Source: Brachionus manjavacas (lineage: Eukaryota; Rotifera; Eurotatoria; Ploima; Brachionidae). From it: a stretch of DNA of 64,000 nt. Below, piece after piece: positions 49,920 through 61,519 of the stretch. The notes under the pieces were generated by a model that ran no database searches, was not told the DNA's origin, and was given only the letters and a program-made list of their open reading frames with translations. The stretch is taken from assembly GCA_019054805.1 (NCBI GenBank), contig JAHQIY010000004.1:8254501-8318500 (forward strand), read 5' to 3'. Positions within the stretch are counted from its first letter, which is position 1; every line of letters starts with the position of its first letter. Both the position numbers and the translations under genes were made by a program.

Positions 49920-52900
49920 TTTGACTAGTCCAAATTTAAGATGCCAGATCAACTAAAATTTATTTTGGTCTAAAAAATCATTTTCTAAAAAACTCTTGAT
50001 TATTTTTTTAGAAAAAAAAAATTATAATAGAAAATTTTGACAATCGAAACAATTTAAAATTTCTACAACAATAAATTTAATAGAAAAAAAATGTTAAATT
50101 TTTTAAATGATGGATTAACATTTTGCTCAGCTTGGACAAAGTTTATTTTCTTCTTAAAAAGACATTAATTGGGTAAAATGTGGAGATTGAGCTGGTTTCG
50201 AACTAAAGTTTAATGTTGTCAACCCTTTACTAAGTAATCATAATTCAAGCCTAGTTTTAACAATAAATTAAAGCAAATAATGAAAGACTCTAGTTTCGTT
50301 CAACCCCGGAAAATGTGTTGATTACTGGAATTCGATATTCGTTTAGACTTGACACAAAAAAAACTTAAATTAAAAAAAAATTAAATTGTGCGCAAAAAAT
50401 TAGGTTATAGCCTAAAATAGTCTGTAAATGACTAAAAAAACTTTAGTTTGACTTGTTTATTTAGACAAAACAAATATTTTTAAGAGCGGCAAGCATTTTT
50501 CGCTTGCCCTCAAGACCCTAAACAAATGCTTGATCCCAACTATTTAATCCTTCGAAAGGATTAGAAGAGATTTATCTAAATTTTAGATAAAATCAGTACT
50601 AATTCGATGAAACTTGATCAAACGCGTGGCTTTAAATGACCGGGTGGCAATTATTTAAATTTTATATGATTTTTACGGCGACTTGAAGATCATGATGATG
50701 ATCACATGATCAAAACTTAATAGATTTGATGATCTTAATAGAAATGATGAATAATGTTTTTTTTTAATTTTTTTTAATTACAGACAAAATGTTTATTATT
50801 TTAATTGAAAAAAAAACAATTTTTTTTCTAATTGATCTTTAATTGATTTTTCTAAAATCTTTGATTAAAAATTTTAAAGACAAATTTAAAATCCACATTC
50901 AGGCATCCAAATTATTGCTTCAATTGATATTTTTTAATTGAAATATATCACAGCGAAACAAAGTTAAATTTTGAGCCGCAAAATTTCAAAACATTGATTA
51001 AAATTTTATTTCAGATAAAAATTCACATAATTTTCTTCCTAATTGAAGATTAAACAAATCATGTTTAATAAAGATTAGTCATTTATTATTTAAAAAATTG
51101 ATAAAAAATTATTTTTTTCAAAATCAAAAACTAGAAATTTTGATTTGAAATTTACATTTGATCATGAACTTCAATTTACCGATTTTTACTAATGAAATAA
51201 ACTTATTTTATTGTTAAGAAAAATAAGCAATCAAAAAGTTTGTTTCTCATTTGACATCTTTCCGAAAGGATTAAAATCTTTTTTCTTAATTAAAACATTT
51301 ACATCTCAATTTGAATTTAAATATTAGCTTACGTGACTTTTTATTTATGCTATTATTCTCATTTATTTCTTCATTGAATCAATGACCGAACGGAATTAAC
51401 CATCGCCTCTTACCAACAGGCTTAATCTTTTGATTTTTTAATTGTTGAAGATTATCAATAAATATTTATTTTATTTTTTGATTTGAAAAATTTCTAATCA
51501 CTATTGATAGAAAGAATCTAATGTTTATGTTTAAGAAAAAGACTTAATAAATGACCAGCTTTGCTATTAAATAAAAATTCTTAATTAAAAATTTGAGTTG
51601 TTTTTGATCTAGCCGAATTTTTTGAGAAGGATTTAGAATAATAAATGTTAAATATTTAAAATAAAAGAATGGCACTGTGCTCTCTTTTTCGAGGACAAAT
51701 ATGAACTTTTTTGTTTATTTAATTTAGTGATAAAACTTTATTTTTTTCTGTGTAAAATAAAATTTATTGATCTTTTATAGACGATTGACCGAAAATGATT
51801 TCAAGTTGCTCCCTTTGCTTATTATCTTTTTTAATCATTTAGAAAGGATAAAATTGAGTCCAAGTTTATTGTTTTTTTTTTATAAAACTGAAATCTATAT
51901 TTATTTTATGAGTATCTTTTCAAAAGGTTAAGCAAGTTCAAAAATGATAAACACTTGAAGCACAGATCATTAAATCTTCTGATCAATGTCAAATTTTCAA
52001 ATTCATGTTTTTTTTCTATCGAATTTACTTAACTAAAGAGCTTAAAATTTTCATCATTAAAAAAAATTTGTATCAAAAGTAAAAAAAATAAGATTGAGTT
52101 TTGTGAAAAAGTGATACCGGATTTTATTAAAATCCAAACAAAATAAAATTTTTTAATTTAACATTTTTTTTAAAGGTATTTCCAGATGAGATTTTATTGA
52201 TTTTCTCATAAAATAATTAATAACGAAATTACTAAATTCAACTACAAAAACCCGATCTACTTTTTTTGCGATTATGAAAAAAGTCTGTATAAATTCTTAT
52301 TTATTTATTATCATATTTTTTTTTAACTGGATAAAATAAATTTTAAGTTAAAAGGAAAATAATTAAATTGAGTAATACAGATTAAAATAATTGATATAAT
52401 AAAAATTAAATTCGTATTAAAAATTCTTTGTTTGTTTTTCCAATCTTTTGGTTCGGTAAGGTTTTTTTAATATTGATTATTCACTATGGCCTTTTCGAAA
52501 AATTGGTTTCATTTTTCCAAACTTTATCAAAATGAGTAGGTAAATTTAAATTTGGAAGATAGCTGACTTAACAATGAAACTTAAGACAAATTTTTCAACT
52601 CAAGATCTTTCTAGTTATACAGGAGTTTGCCTGTTTTCATACCTTTAATGATCTTCCTTAAAAATCAAAGTAATAGTCAAAACGCTTCCCGTTTTTTAGA
52701 TAACTTATTACCTCTTTTTATTATAAAAATATGAAAAATAAATAAATTTAAATGAATTGAATAATGCTTTATAAATCGAAGATAAAAGTACAGTATTTTT
52801 TTACCGAAAATTTAAAAATTAAACTTTATCTAGATGTTTAAATAAATCAAAAAAGTGTTAAGTTAAAATTGTGAGTAAAATTTGACACAAAGCAACCTTT

Positions 52901-55900
52901 ACTTCCTTGATTTATTAAAAAGATGTATTTTTTAACTCAAAGTTGTATTTAATAAAATATTTTTCCAAAATATAATGGTGTCTCAAGTGATGTTGAAATA
53001 CCAGTGATGTTGGTTAGTTAAGTGGTTTGCTAGAAATTAGTTATGACGTATAGGTTTGTTTAGAAGGCTAGTAAAATTTATTGAACAAAATTCTACTTAC
53101 CACATTTTGGTTAACCAGTTTTTGGCTTACCGAATTTTAATTACTAAAAATAAAATAATTTTTATATAAATGAGTTATAAGTTACTATTTAAAATTATGA
53201 AAAAACAATCAAAATTAGCTCATAGATCAGAGAGTGAAAAGGAAACTAAATAACAATTTAAATGTTTAAAACGAGCATTTTTTTACATAAATTATATTTT
53301 TCCTGAGAGTAATAGTAACCAAGAAATTATGTTTTATCTTGAAGCATTTCTTCAGGGGTTAAAATGGCCTTTTCGGTTCATTTTAATAAAATTCGTTTTC
53401 TAATCTTTGAAATACATACTTTTTTAAAAAAATATTTCCGCATTGTTTTCACTTCGGTAAAAAATGAATTCATATTATTAAAATCAGACATCCCACACTA
53501 AACAACAAAAATAATAAAAAAAATTATAAACTAATAAAAAAACATTTCTCACAAAAAAAAGTTTCATTTCAGGATATTTAGATCTAAATTTTTTTAAAAA
53601 TCATTAAAAATTAAAAGGTTTAATAATGATTATTGATTGCGAAGTTTTTTCTCATAAAAATCATAGATTTAAATTTTATAATTAATCGATAGATAAAAAT
53701 TTTTCTCATGCAACTTTTTTCCTATCATCTAACCGAATCTTTAGAAATAAGTGCTGAAAATAAGTTTGTGATAATAAGTTGGTAATTATTAATGAATGAA
53801 AATGTTAAGAAATAACCTAATTTTTCACATTCAAACTGAAAAATGGGAAACAAACCAAAAAAAAGAAACAAAAAAATGATAAGACTGGTAAACAATTGTT
53901 ATTGTTTAAAAAAATCGATTTAGAACCAGACGGTATTAGAGAAAATTTGATATTTCATCAGGAATAAAATTCTGATTTTTGCTTGATTTGAGTTTTATTA
54001 ATTACATAATTTTTCAGCCTCTAAAGTATGGAACTTTTTCGAACTATATTTCCATTTTAAATAAAATTTGTATTCCCTTCACGCTATATCTATCGATCTT
54101 GAAAATCCTAGGGGGCTTAATGCAAATTAGAAAAAATTTAATTTTGTTTCGTTTAAAAATCTCATAACAATTAATTTTAAAAATACGAAAATATGCTTTT
54201 AAAATAAAATAAAAGAGCTTGAATTATTCAAGTTGAATAACAATTATTTTAACTTTTGTATTATATAGATAATTCAAATGATTATTCCATAGACTAGCCC
54301 GAATTCTGGGTTTAATTATTTCTAAGTTGAAAAAATTTAGTTGATATTGATATTATTGATATATGACTTTTAAAAATCATTTGTAGAATATTAAAAAATT
54401 GAAAGAATTTGGCTAGAGAATGGCTAAGCCAAATTCTTTCACAATTATTATATATAGAATTATCTTGAGCTAATTGAAAAAAACTCAAAATTAAATTTTT
54501 ATTATGAATATGAAAAAAAAGATAATAAGTGTAAACAGTTTAATTTATACCAGATTAAAATAAATAATCTTGGGTTAAAGGCGTCAATTATTTGCTAAAT
54601 TTATTTGGTAATATCTTAAAAATAAAACACGATTCTATTTTAAAAAAAATCTATGCATTTTGTAAATAATTAGATTTCTTGAATTAAAAAAAATTAATTT
54701 AGGAGAAATTTGCATTATTCACAAATTCTTTGAAACTAAACAAAAAAAATTGTTATAAATTTTTATGTTAGGTTATTCAATTAATTTTTACTGAATTTTA
54801 ATTAATAAATCGTATATTTATAAATTCTAAACTAGATCAAATAAAAGTGTTTTAATTAAAAAGAGTTAAATATTCATTAATTCACACACAAACTTGGATT
54901 GAATAGATAAAGACCAAACAATTCAAAGTTTTTGGTTAAAATTAGCTCAGGGTTTTAAAATAAATAAGTTAAACTTGAAATTGGATTACTCTTGAAATAA
55001 TCAAAACTCAAATGGCTACAAATATATTTTGTCTAATTTAAAAGAAAAATTAGAAAGATAAAAAAGTCTAATCTTCAGATAGCATAAAAAAATTCAAGCA
55101 AAAGCTAAAGTTTTTGATAGGGCATTATAATCTTTTTACTGTTGTCTAGAATTTCAAAAATGAAATAAATTGCTTGCTATTAAAATTCTTTCAGTATAAC
55201 TCTTTATTAAAGAATAGAAGCATACAAACAGATCTTTTGCTTATTTTTGGTAATTTATATTTATTTAGTGTAACAACATAAGAATACCATTAAAAAAAGT
55301 GAATTAATTAAACCAAACACAAGTATACTCTGAACTTCTTTTGAAATTGTGATATTTAAACAAAAAAAATTAACATTTGATCGATATTTATTTATTTGAT
55401 TTTACTTTTATCTCAGAAAGATGATTAATCCTAGATTTTCAAAAGAGTTCTATTTTGAATATGGAGACATCATTTTTACTAAAAGACTAAAGCTTTAGAT
55501 AAAATTTATATATTTTAAGGGTTTACAATCTAAAAAATGAAGATTTGCGAAACAAAAACCATAATCCTCTTTGAAAATATTTTTGAGAAATTTTTTAGAC
55601 TGTTTTGGCTTTAGACAAGACAGCTAAAAGCCTCTGCTATTTTACAATTAAATATTTTTTTTCATTCTTATTTTCAATTATAATTTTTATCAGAAGAAAT
55701 AAATGGAACAATAAATAAAAACTATTTGCTTTAATTTTTGATTCTAATTCTAAATTTCATTTGCTTCAAATAAATTCAATTATCTTAAATAATGAGATGT
55801 TCTCATCTAAAAATTTGTGATATTTTTTTTTTATTTAAATAAAAAATTAAAACAAGTTTTCAAATCACATTAAAAAATCTTAAACAAAAATTAATATTGT

Positions 55901-56717
55901 GGAAAATATGAAATTGAATATTGAAACCGTTTTTAACACCTTTAAAATTATTTTAAATTCTTTGGATTTTTTACAATGTAATGAAACGTGTCTTAATGAA
56001 TTTAAAATTTAAAATCAGATAACCACATAGTCTTTTTATTTCTGACTAAATTTTTAACTCTTTCTTATACTTTATTTGACTTTTCGGAAAAATAAATTTA
56101 CTCTTCTTTGAAAAGACTCAAAAGTATTGACACAGATACTGCAGCTTATATTTTAGGTGAGATCCGATGAAGGTTGTTTACAGGTACTTTAAGTTCCATT
56201 TATCATTCCAATCACGGATTAACCTTTTAAGTAATGGTTCAAGTCAGAGATTGTTTTTAGTCACGTGAGTTATTTTTAATAACTAAGTCAGTTTCTCTAT
56301 TTTATTTATTTTTTCCGTCAAACTTAAATTCATGTGCCGCGATCTTAACCGAATGGAGCGGAAAAAATTCATTTTGCTGTGATTACCGCGGCTGAGAACG
56401 GCATTTAATTTTTTTAATTACTTTAAATTTATAGCTTAAAAAAATCTCTTTTTTAAATATTGAAAAGAAATAAAGATTTGTTTTGTTTTTTTCAACGATT
56501 CTAAAATCAGGATTTACATAAATGAAAAATATTTTTTGTAATCTTTTTGTTAATTGCCATGAGATTGAATTTCTTTCAAGAAATAGGATCAAATAAATAT
56601 ATTAGCATTTACTACTGTTGATATTTACCCTTATCAAAAATATCAGGTCATTTAAGACTCGTGATTATTAACACTCAAAATTTAGAAATTTAAGAAGCTA
56701 TATTTTGTTGACAATGA
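49920..56717. other. 6.8-kb gene-poor AT-rich tract upstream of the fukutin-like gene
   Basis: The proximal part should contain the promoter of the minus-strand fukutin-like gene. A small hairpin (GGCAAGC...GCTTGCC) occurs at about 50488-50506. Short GC-richer patches at 51385-51425 and 56160-56405 have no assignment. No protein domain, RNA gene or long repeat was recognised. Confidence 0.45.
54400..54441. repeat. perfect 15-bp hairpin
   Basis: TGAAAGAATTTGGCT (54400-54414) and AGCCAAATTCTTTCA (54427-54441) are exact reverse complements separated by 12 bases. It stands alone in AT-rich DNA without flanking duplication. Either a tiny foldback remnant or a structured RNA. Confidence 0.6.
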
Positions 56718-57065
56718 AATCAACTCACCCTTGACAGCCGCTAAATCAGCCTTACTCAACAAGAAAAACACAGGCTTACTTATCGCAGGGGACTTCAACT
56801 TCCCTTACGTAAAGTGGCTCAATGACAAGTTCGTGTCTGTGTTTGGGAATGAGGATAGTCCAGGAAGCAAAGAATATTGGGCAATTTGGGAGAAAATCCA
56901 AATTTTTAATTTTATGATATTTTTGAAATCGCACCATTCTTTCCAAAGTAATATGAGCTTGAAGTCTAAATGAGCTTATAACATAAAATGACAATATCTT
57001 GGTAATTTCAAAGGCTTTTAAAATAAATGAGGAATTCAAAAATAAAATAATAGTTAGGTCATTCG
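56718..57065 (+). mobile_element. LINE remnant, apurinic-like endonuclease fragment
   Basis: The frame reads TAAKSALLNKKNTGLLIAGD, continuing into FNFPYVKW, then GNEDSPGSKEYWAIWEKIQ. The GDFNFPxxxW block is the catalytic region of the endonuclease domain of non-LTR retrotransposons. Stops follow from about 56970. It sits immediately left of the foldback element at 57073, and an RT C-terminal fragment in the same orientation sits immediately right. Confidence 0.8.
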
Positions 57066-57072
57066 AGGTATA

Positions 57073-57650
57073 GACAATGAAAATATTTAAAAGTAAATCC
57101 TTTTTTTACTTTTTGTACTTTTTCTAATTTATTTATTTGGCCCTGGTACTTTCTGTACTTTTTGTACTTTTTCTAATTTATTTATTTGGCCCTGGTACTT
57201 TTTGTACTTTCTGTACTTTTTGTACTTTTTCTAATTTATTTATTTGGCCCTGTTACTTTTTGTACTTTCTGTACTTTTTGTACTTTTGGTTCTTAATGGT
57301 AATAAAAAAACCTTTTATTAATATTTAACTAATATTTTTCTTACCTTCAGCATACCCGAATCCCTAAACCAGGGCTCCGCCCCGGACCCCGTTTAAGTTT
57401 TAATAAAATTATAAAAATTATCATTAATCACAGAAACAGGGCCAAATAAAATAATATTCTGAAAAAGTACAAAAAGTACAGAAAGTACAAAAAGTAACAG
57501 GGCCAAATAAAATAATATTCTGAAAAAGTACAAAAAGTACAGAAAGTACAGAAAGTACAAAAAGTAACAGGGCCAAATAAAATAATATTCTGAAAAAGTA
57601 CAAAAAGTAAAGAAAGGAAAATGATTTTTTAAAAGTTTGATCTCATTGTC
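57073..57650. mobile_element. foldback-type element with inverted minisatellite arms and TA flanks
   Basis: The ends are GACAATGA (57073-57080) and TCATTGTC (57643-57650), each bordered by TA. Homology of the ends extends through TTAAAAG and TTTACTTTTTGTACTTTTTC. The left arm (57100-57295) has three copies of a 49-58-base unit: TACTTTTTG/TACTTTCTG 9-mers plus CTAATTTATTTATTTGGCCC. The right arm (57435-57615) has three copies of the reverse-complement unit, 60-71 bases long. The centre (57350-57396) is strikingly GC-rich (CCAGGGCTCCGCCCCGGACC). There is no protein: open frames across the arms are repeated TFC/YFL artefacts. The structure recalls Foldback elements, whose long inverted ends are made of tandem repeats, and TA flanks recall Tc1/mariner-like target choice. 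Subfamily is unknown. Confidence 0.8.
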
Positions 57651-57652
57651 TA

Positions 57653-58195
57653 TCCATGCTTTTCCTTGCTTAAATTCATTTTCAGAAAATAATATCAAAA
57701 AACTACAAGCAATTCAGAATACAGCAGTAAGATCTATCCTTAAGTTAAAATATGATACTACCTCCAACATCGTGCAACATGAAGCTTTTAATAAACTAAA
57801 ATTACTAACAGTCTCGAATCGTCTTTTTGAGTTGAGCGAGAAATATGTTGGGACAGGACTGAGTTATTCTATTCCATTGGTTGAAAGACTGGTGAAAGAA
57901 TACAAAGAAGGTTTCGAATCAAGATATATTGAATACCCAACTCCATTGTGTAATTGCTACCTTACTATTTCTTCTTTTTTTCCTGAAACTTGAACTATTT
58001 AAACATGTGGCACATGAAACAATCTTTTCCAATTTATGTCTTTTCAACTTTAATTTTTTTTAGCTTATTTACTCTATTTTGATTCTTTTTTTTTTATCTA
58101 ATTTTATTAACTTTAATTTTATTTTTATTTTAATTTTTTATTTTATTTTTAATTTATTCTGAAGGAGCTTTAGCTCGGTACAGAAAACAAATAAA
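57653..58195 (+). mobile_element. LINE remnant, RT C-terminal fragment with 3' tail
   Basis: The open frame includes NNIKKLQAIQNTAVRSILKL, FNKLKLLTVSNRLFELSEKY and VERLVKEYKEGFESRYIEYP, matching the C-terminal region of some non-LTR ORF2 proteins in which old nicked fragments begin with KKLQxIQNxAxRxI. After the stop comes a T-rich 3' UTR and then TTCTGAAGGAGCTTTAGCTC with an AAATAAATAAAATAAAA tail (58157-58206). The same 3' sequence ends the LINE at 49.3 kb. Confidence 0.82.
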
Positions 58196-58406
58196 TAAAA
58201 TAAAATAGTCAAATAATTTATTTGTCATCAAATGTAGTTTTTTTATCAGTAAAATTAATTTTTTTTGCCGGTCCATTAATTGATGTCCATTATTTTTAAA
58301 TTGGAAAGGATAAAGAATTAATGTAAATATGTTCGAAAATTTTCTTGAACTAAATTTAACGCAAATTATTCTGGAAAAAAAATTAAAAAAATTTTTTCTC
58401 TAAGCT

Positions 58407-58412
58407 TTATTC
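58407..58412 (-). promoter_or_regulatory. poly(A) signal AATAAA of HUS1
   Basis: On the minus strand AATAAA starts about 28 bases after the HUS1 stop codon. This implies a very short 3' UTR. Confidence 0.55.
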
Positions 58413-58440
58413 AAAAATTTGGAATATTAACAATAATACT

Positions 58441-59316
58441 TTAATCAAGTATTGATGAAATAAGATAATGTAAAACCATATTTTCATTATGTATAACTAA
58501 AAAATGGGCATATTTATTATTTACAAAATTACATATTATTTTATCAGGTTTAATGTGAAGACCATTTATAAATTCGCTCATTCTTTTTATACTTAATCTC
58601 AATGAATATAAGTTAAATTCATTATTTTGAACTTGAACAGGTAAATTTTTAAAAAAACAACTGACAGAAACGCAGTCAGTTTGAATTTTGAGAGTCAAAT
58701 CCCCCTTTTTTGTTGCTTCTAAAGTTACGAAATCACCCATAGCCTTCATCCTTTCTATCATGTGCTTGAGGGTCTTCAAACATGGCAATTGGATACTTAA
58801 CGAAGAATTGGTTAAATTTGGCTCTTGAAAATCTTTAATGGCCAAAAAAGATGATGATATGATTTTTACTGGAATATCATGGCTAACAGTTCTCGATTTG
58901 GATTTCATAGAGATTCCACGATATTCTATTTCAATGCTCAAACAAACCGATTGTTTATTTGCCAGTTTTAACTTGAGATTTTTAACATTAGGGCTGGATT
59001 TTAGCACATGGTATAGATTTTCTGGCAAAATTTCGATCATTATTGTACTTTTTTCAGCTGTTTTTCCCTCGAATATGTAAAAATCAAACAATAAGAGAGC
59101 GTCTATTCTCATCCAAAATGAAACTCGACCAGGATTTTCGAGTAACAATTGATTTGATGCAAATTCGGGCAACACAAAACAAATGCTGTCTTTATTAAGT
59201 TTTATAATGCATGTTTTACCACATGATCCCTTTGAGCACAATTTGCTAACTGTGGCAACAATTTCAGTAAATTGTTCGATGTTATCAATATCTATTAATT
59301 TTGCCCCGAATTTCAT
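58441..59316 (-). CDS. HUS1: HUS1, checkpoint clamp (9-1-1) subunit
   Basis: HUS1 forms the PCNA-like RAD9-RAD1-HUS1 ring that is loaded at damaged DNA in the nucleus and activates ATR signalling. The single uninterrupted frame encodes 291 aa, close to the roughly 280 aa usual in animals. It starts with the characteristic MKFGAKLIDIDNIEQFTEI. Other family blocks visible are LPENLYHVLKSS, LKLKLANKQSVCLSIEIEY, SRTVSHDIPVKII, LQEP-like FQEPNLTNSSLSIQLP, LKTLKHMIERMKAMGDFV, GDLTLKIQTDCVSVSCFFKN and the C-terminal KPDKIICNFVNNKYAHF. No intron is present, which differs from the spliced genes nearby and could reflect an old retrocopy or simple intron loss. It is not visibly decayed. The start is the first ATG and matches the family N-terminus. 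Confidence 0.95.
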   Translation of the reverse strand: MKFGAKLIDIDNIEQFTEIVATVSKLCSKGSCGKTCIIKLNKDSICFVLPEFASNQLLLENPGRVSFWMRIDALLLFDFYIFEGKTAEKSTIMIEILPENLYHVLKSSPNVKNLKLKLANKQSVCLSIEIEYRGISMKSKSRTVSHDIPVKIISSSFLAIKDFQEPNLTNSSLSIQLPCLKTLKHMIERMKAMGDFVTLEATKKGDLTLKIQTDCVSVSCFFKNLPVQVQNNEFNLYSLRLSIKRMSEFINGLHIKPDKIICNFVNNKYAHFLVIHNENMVLHYLISSILD

Positions 59317-60194
59317 TACTGAATGCTAGGTTTTGATAAAATTCTAATTTGCTTTTTGAAAATTATCGAAAAAAATTTTTGCTTACTAGATTTAAGGCAC
59401 CAATATGATTAGAAAAGTTAATTCAATTTTGAAACTGCTCGAATAAAGAGAATTGGAGGGACCAAAATTAACTTAAACAAATTTTTAAGAGAATTTTTTT
59501 TTTCATTAAGTTACCAACTAGTTCAATTTTTTTTAATAAAGCAATTGATTTTCTATTTTCAAATTATTGAAATTTCAAATATTTATGTCTTATCTTATGA
59601 AATAAAAAAATCAAATATTTTAATAATTACAAATTATAATTTTAAAGATTGCTAACTTTTCACAGGTAGTTGACTCCTATTGCTACCTAGAGGTTCTTTT
59701 ATTTTAAATAAAAAAAAGAATCCATACATTTTGGACCAAATATTCTGCTCATTATAATCTTATTAATATTTCAAAAATTAGACAAGTTAATTACCCAGTC
59801 TATTGGCTAAAAAGCACAGAATTTAGGCAAGTTACTAATAAAGAATTTCTCCTGTAGTATCAGTTTTCATAGATAGCGGTCATCGGTTAATTATGTTTAA
59901 AATTAATTATTTTTTAAACTTTAAAATGTGTCAAAAAATATTTCTTTTTAATTTTTTTCTAATTTGGTTAATAATAAACTTATTAGTTCCTTTATTGTAG
60001 TTTTGCCATTTTTTTTTGCAATTTTAGATACCATTTTCCAGAGTTAGTTAAGCCGAAGTAAAAAAGAAAAATTTAGAACTTTACTTTATCCATTTTTTTT
60101 AACTGATAGTCAGAATTGACTTAAAACAAAATATTTTCATTCGAAAGTTATGATTTGGAAGCTATTGCGAATCAGAATTATATTCGAAATAGGA
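59317..60194. other. intergenic DNA 5' of HUS1, no gene seen
   Basis: AT-rich sequence that should contain the HUS1 promoter. No recognisable coding frame or core promoter element was found. Confidence 0.4.
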
Positions 60195-60202
60195 AATTAA
60201 AA

Positions 60203-60553
60203 GGCAATGTGAAATATTAGTACAAAAATTACAGTTCAAAATATAAAAACTCTTTAATTTTTTTTGTAATTGTGAAAAAATGGTTCTGTAAACAGTACAA
60301 TATTATACAAATATTTTAGAAACGAAAAACAAGCTCTGCAAAAAATCTGCAATTTACTGCATATATTAATCAAATATTTTTTGATGGTGTGCATTTTACA
60401 GAAAATGCAGAGTTTTTGCAGAGCTTGGTATTCGTTTGTACAAATTTGTACAATATTGTACTGTTTACAGAACCATTTTTTCACAATTACAAAAAAAATT
60501 ATAGAGTTTTTACCTTTTGTACTGTAATTTTTGTACTAATATTTCACATTGCC
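60203..60553. mobile_element. MITE-like long palindrome with 8-bp target duplication
   Basis: The ends are GGCAATGTGAAATATTAGTA and its exact reverse complement. Complementarity extends inward for about 150 bases per arm with few differences, through TGTAATTGTGAAAAAATGGT, TCTGTAAACAGTACAATATT and AAGCTCTGCAAAAA. The direct repeat AATTAAAA lies immediately outside both ends (60195-60202 and 60554-60561). An 8-bp duplication is the hallmark of hAT-superfamily transposition. No coding capacity remains, so it is a non-autonomous element. The high arm identity suggests relatively recent insertion. Confidence 0.88.
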
Positions 60554-60582
60554 AATTAAAATTTAGAATAAAAAATTACGCG

Positions 60583-61029
60583 TAATTACGGCATCTTGAA
60601 GTTGGTGATCAATTCAAATTTTTATTTCAATTCTAAGTGTTTTAAATTCAAATGTATTAACCTATTTTATGTATAGTTTATTTTGATATTTTTCTATTTT
60701 AAAAGTATTTATCTCTAGCATTCAAAATTAAATTTAAAAATTAAATTCTAAAATATACGATCGAAGCGTTTAACTTTTTTTTCAAAAAACTTTTAAAACA
60801 AACTTTACAAAAAATGAGTTAATACATATTAATTTAAAAATCGATTTTATCTGTGGGTTAAAAATATATTTATTCTAAAATTATTTTATTTTTTTAATCC
60901 ACAAAACATTTAAAGCATAAATTAAAATTATTTAAATTAATTCAAAGATAAATTCTAACATCTAAAGATAAAAACTTTGAATTAAAATAATATTTTGAAT
61001 TGATCACCAACGTCAAGATACCGTAATTA
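60583..61029. repeat. palindromic repeat element (family copy B)
   Basis: The left arm 60583-60624 and right arm 60984-61029 are reverse complements with few differences: TAATTACGGCATCTTGAAGT against the complement of AACGTCAAGATACCGTAATT, then GGTGATCAATTCAAA. The interior words TGAGTTAATACATATTAATT and CGATTTTATCTGTGGGTTAA match copy A at 46.5-46.97 kb in reverse orientation. It lies directly beside the hAT-like palindrome. Superfamily is unknown; ends bordered by TA/TAAT would allow a TA-targeting element. Confidence 0.75.
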
Positions 61030-61519
61030 TATCAATTTAGAAAAAGTTACCCATTTTAATGAAATAAATATCAGAATTAACTCTGAAATAAAGTCATGTT
61101 TAATTAATTTTTTTCAAGAAATTTAAGCCCTTTTTTACATTAATTACATTAAATTTGTGAATTTTTTTCTTTGATATTTAACGTAATTTACGTTAATTAA
61201 AATCATTTTATCGTAGAACCACTGCGAGGTCTTCTATTTTTGAAATTTTTTATTGCGTTAGTAAAATATTTTTATATCCTTTCTTCTATTGAATTACATA
61301 GTTCAACATAGTAATTCGGATAATTTGAAAAATAAATTGAAACAAAAAACAGTGGCCATTTTGTATTATAAAAAAAAAATTTTAAGATTGAATTAATTTT
61401 TTAAAATCAAAATTTTTATTTCAAGTTAATGTTAGAAAATTTTGATGATATAATCGAAAATATAAAAGCAAATTTAATTTTCCAATTAATTAAAACTTTA
61501 ATTTAAATACAACTTGCTT

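Noticed and set aside
50165..50260. TGGTTTCGAAC-like word suggesting a tRNA B-box
   Set aside because: No acceptor stem, anticodon arm or A-box at the right spacing.
57137..57328. Open frame with repeated TFC/YFL peptides, and its mirror on the minus strand (57393-57698)
   Set aside because: Both are translations of the inverted minisatellite arms of the foldback element and have no independent coding support.
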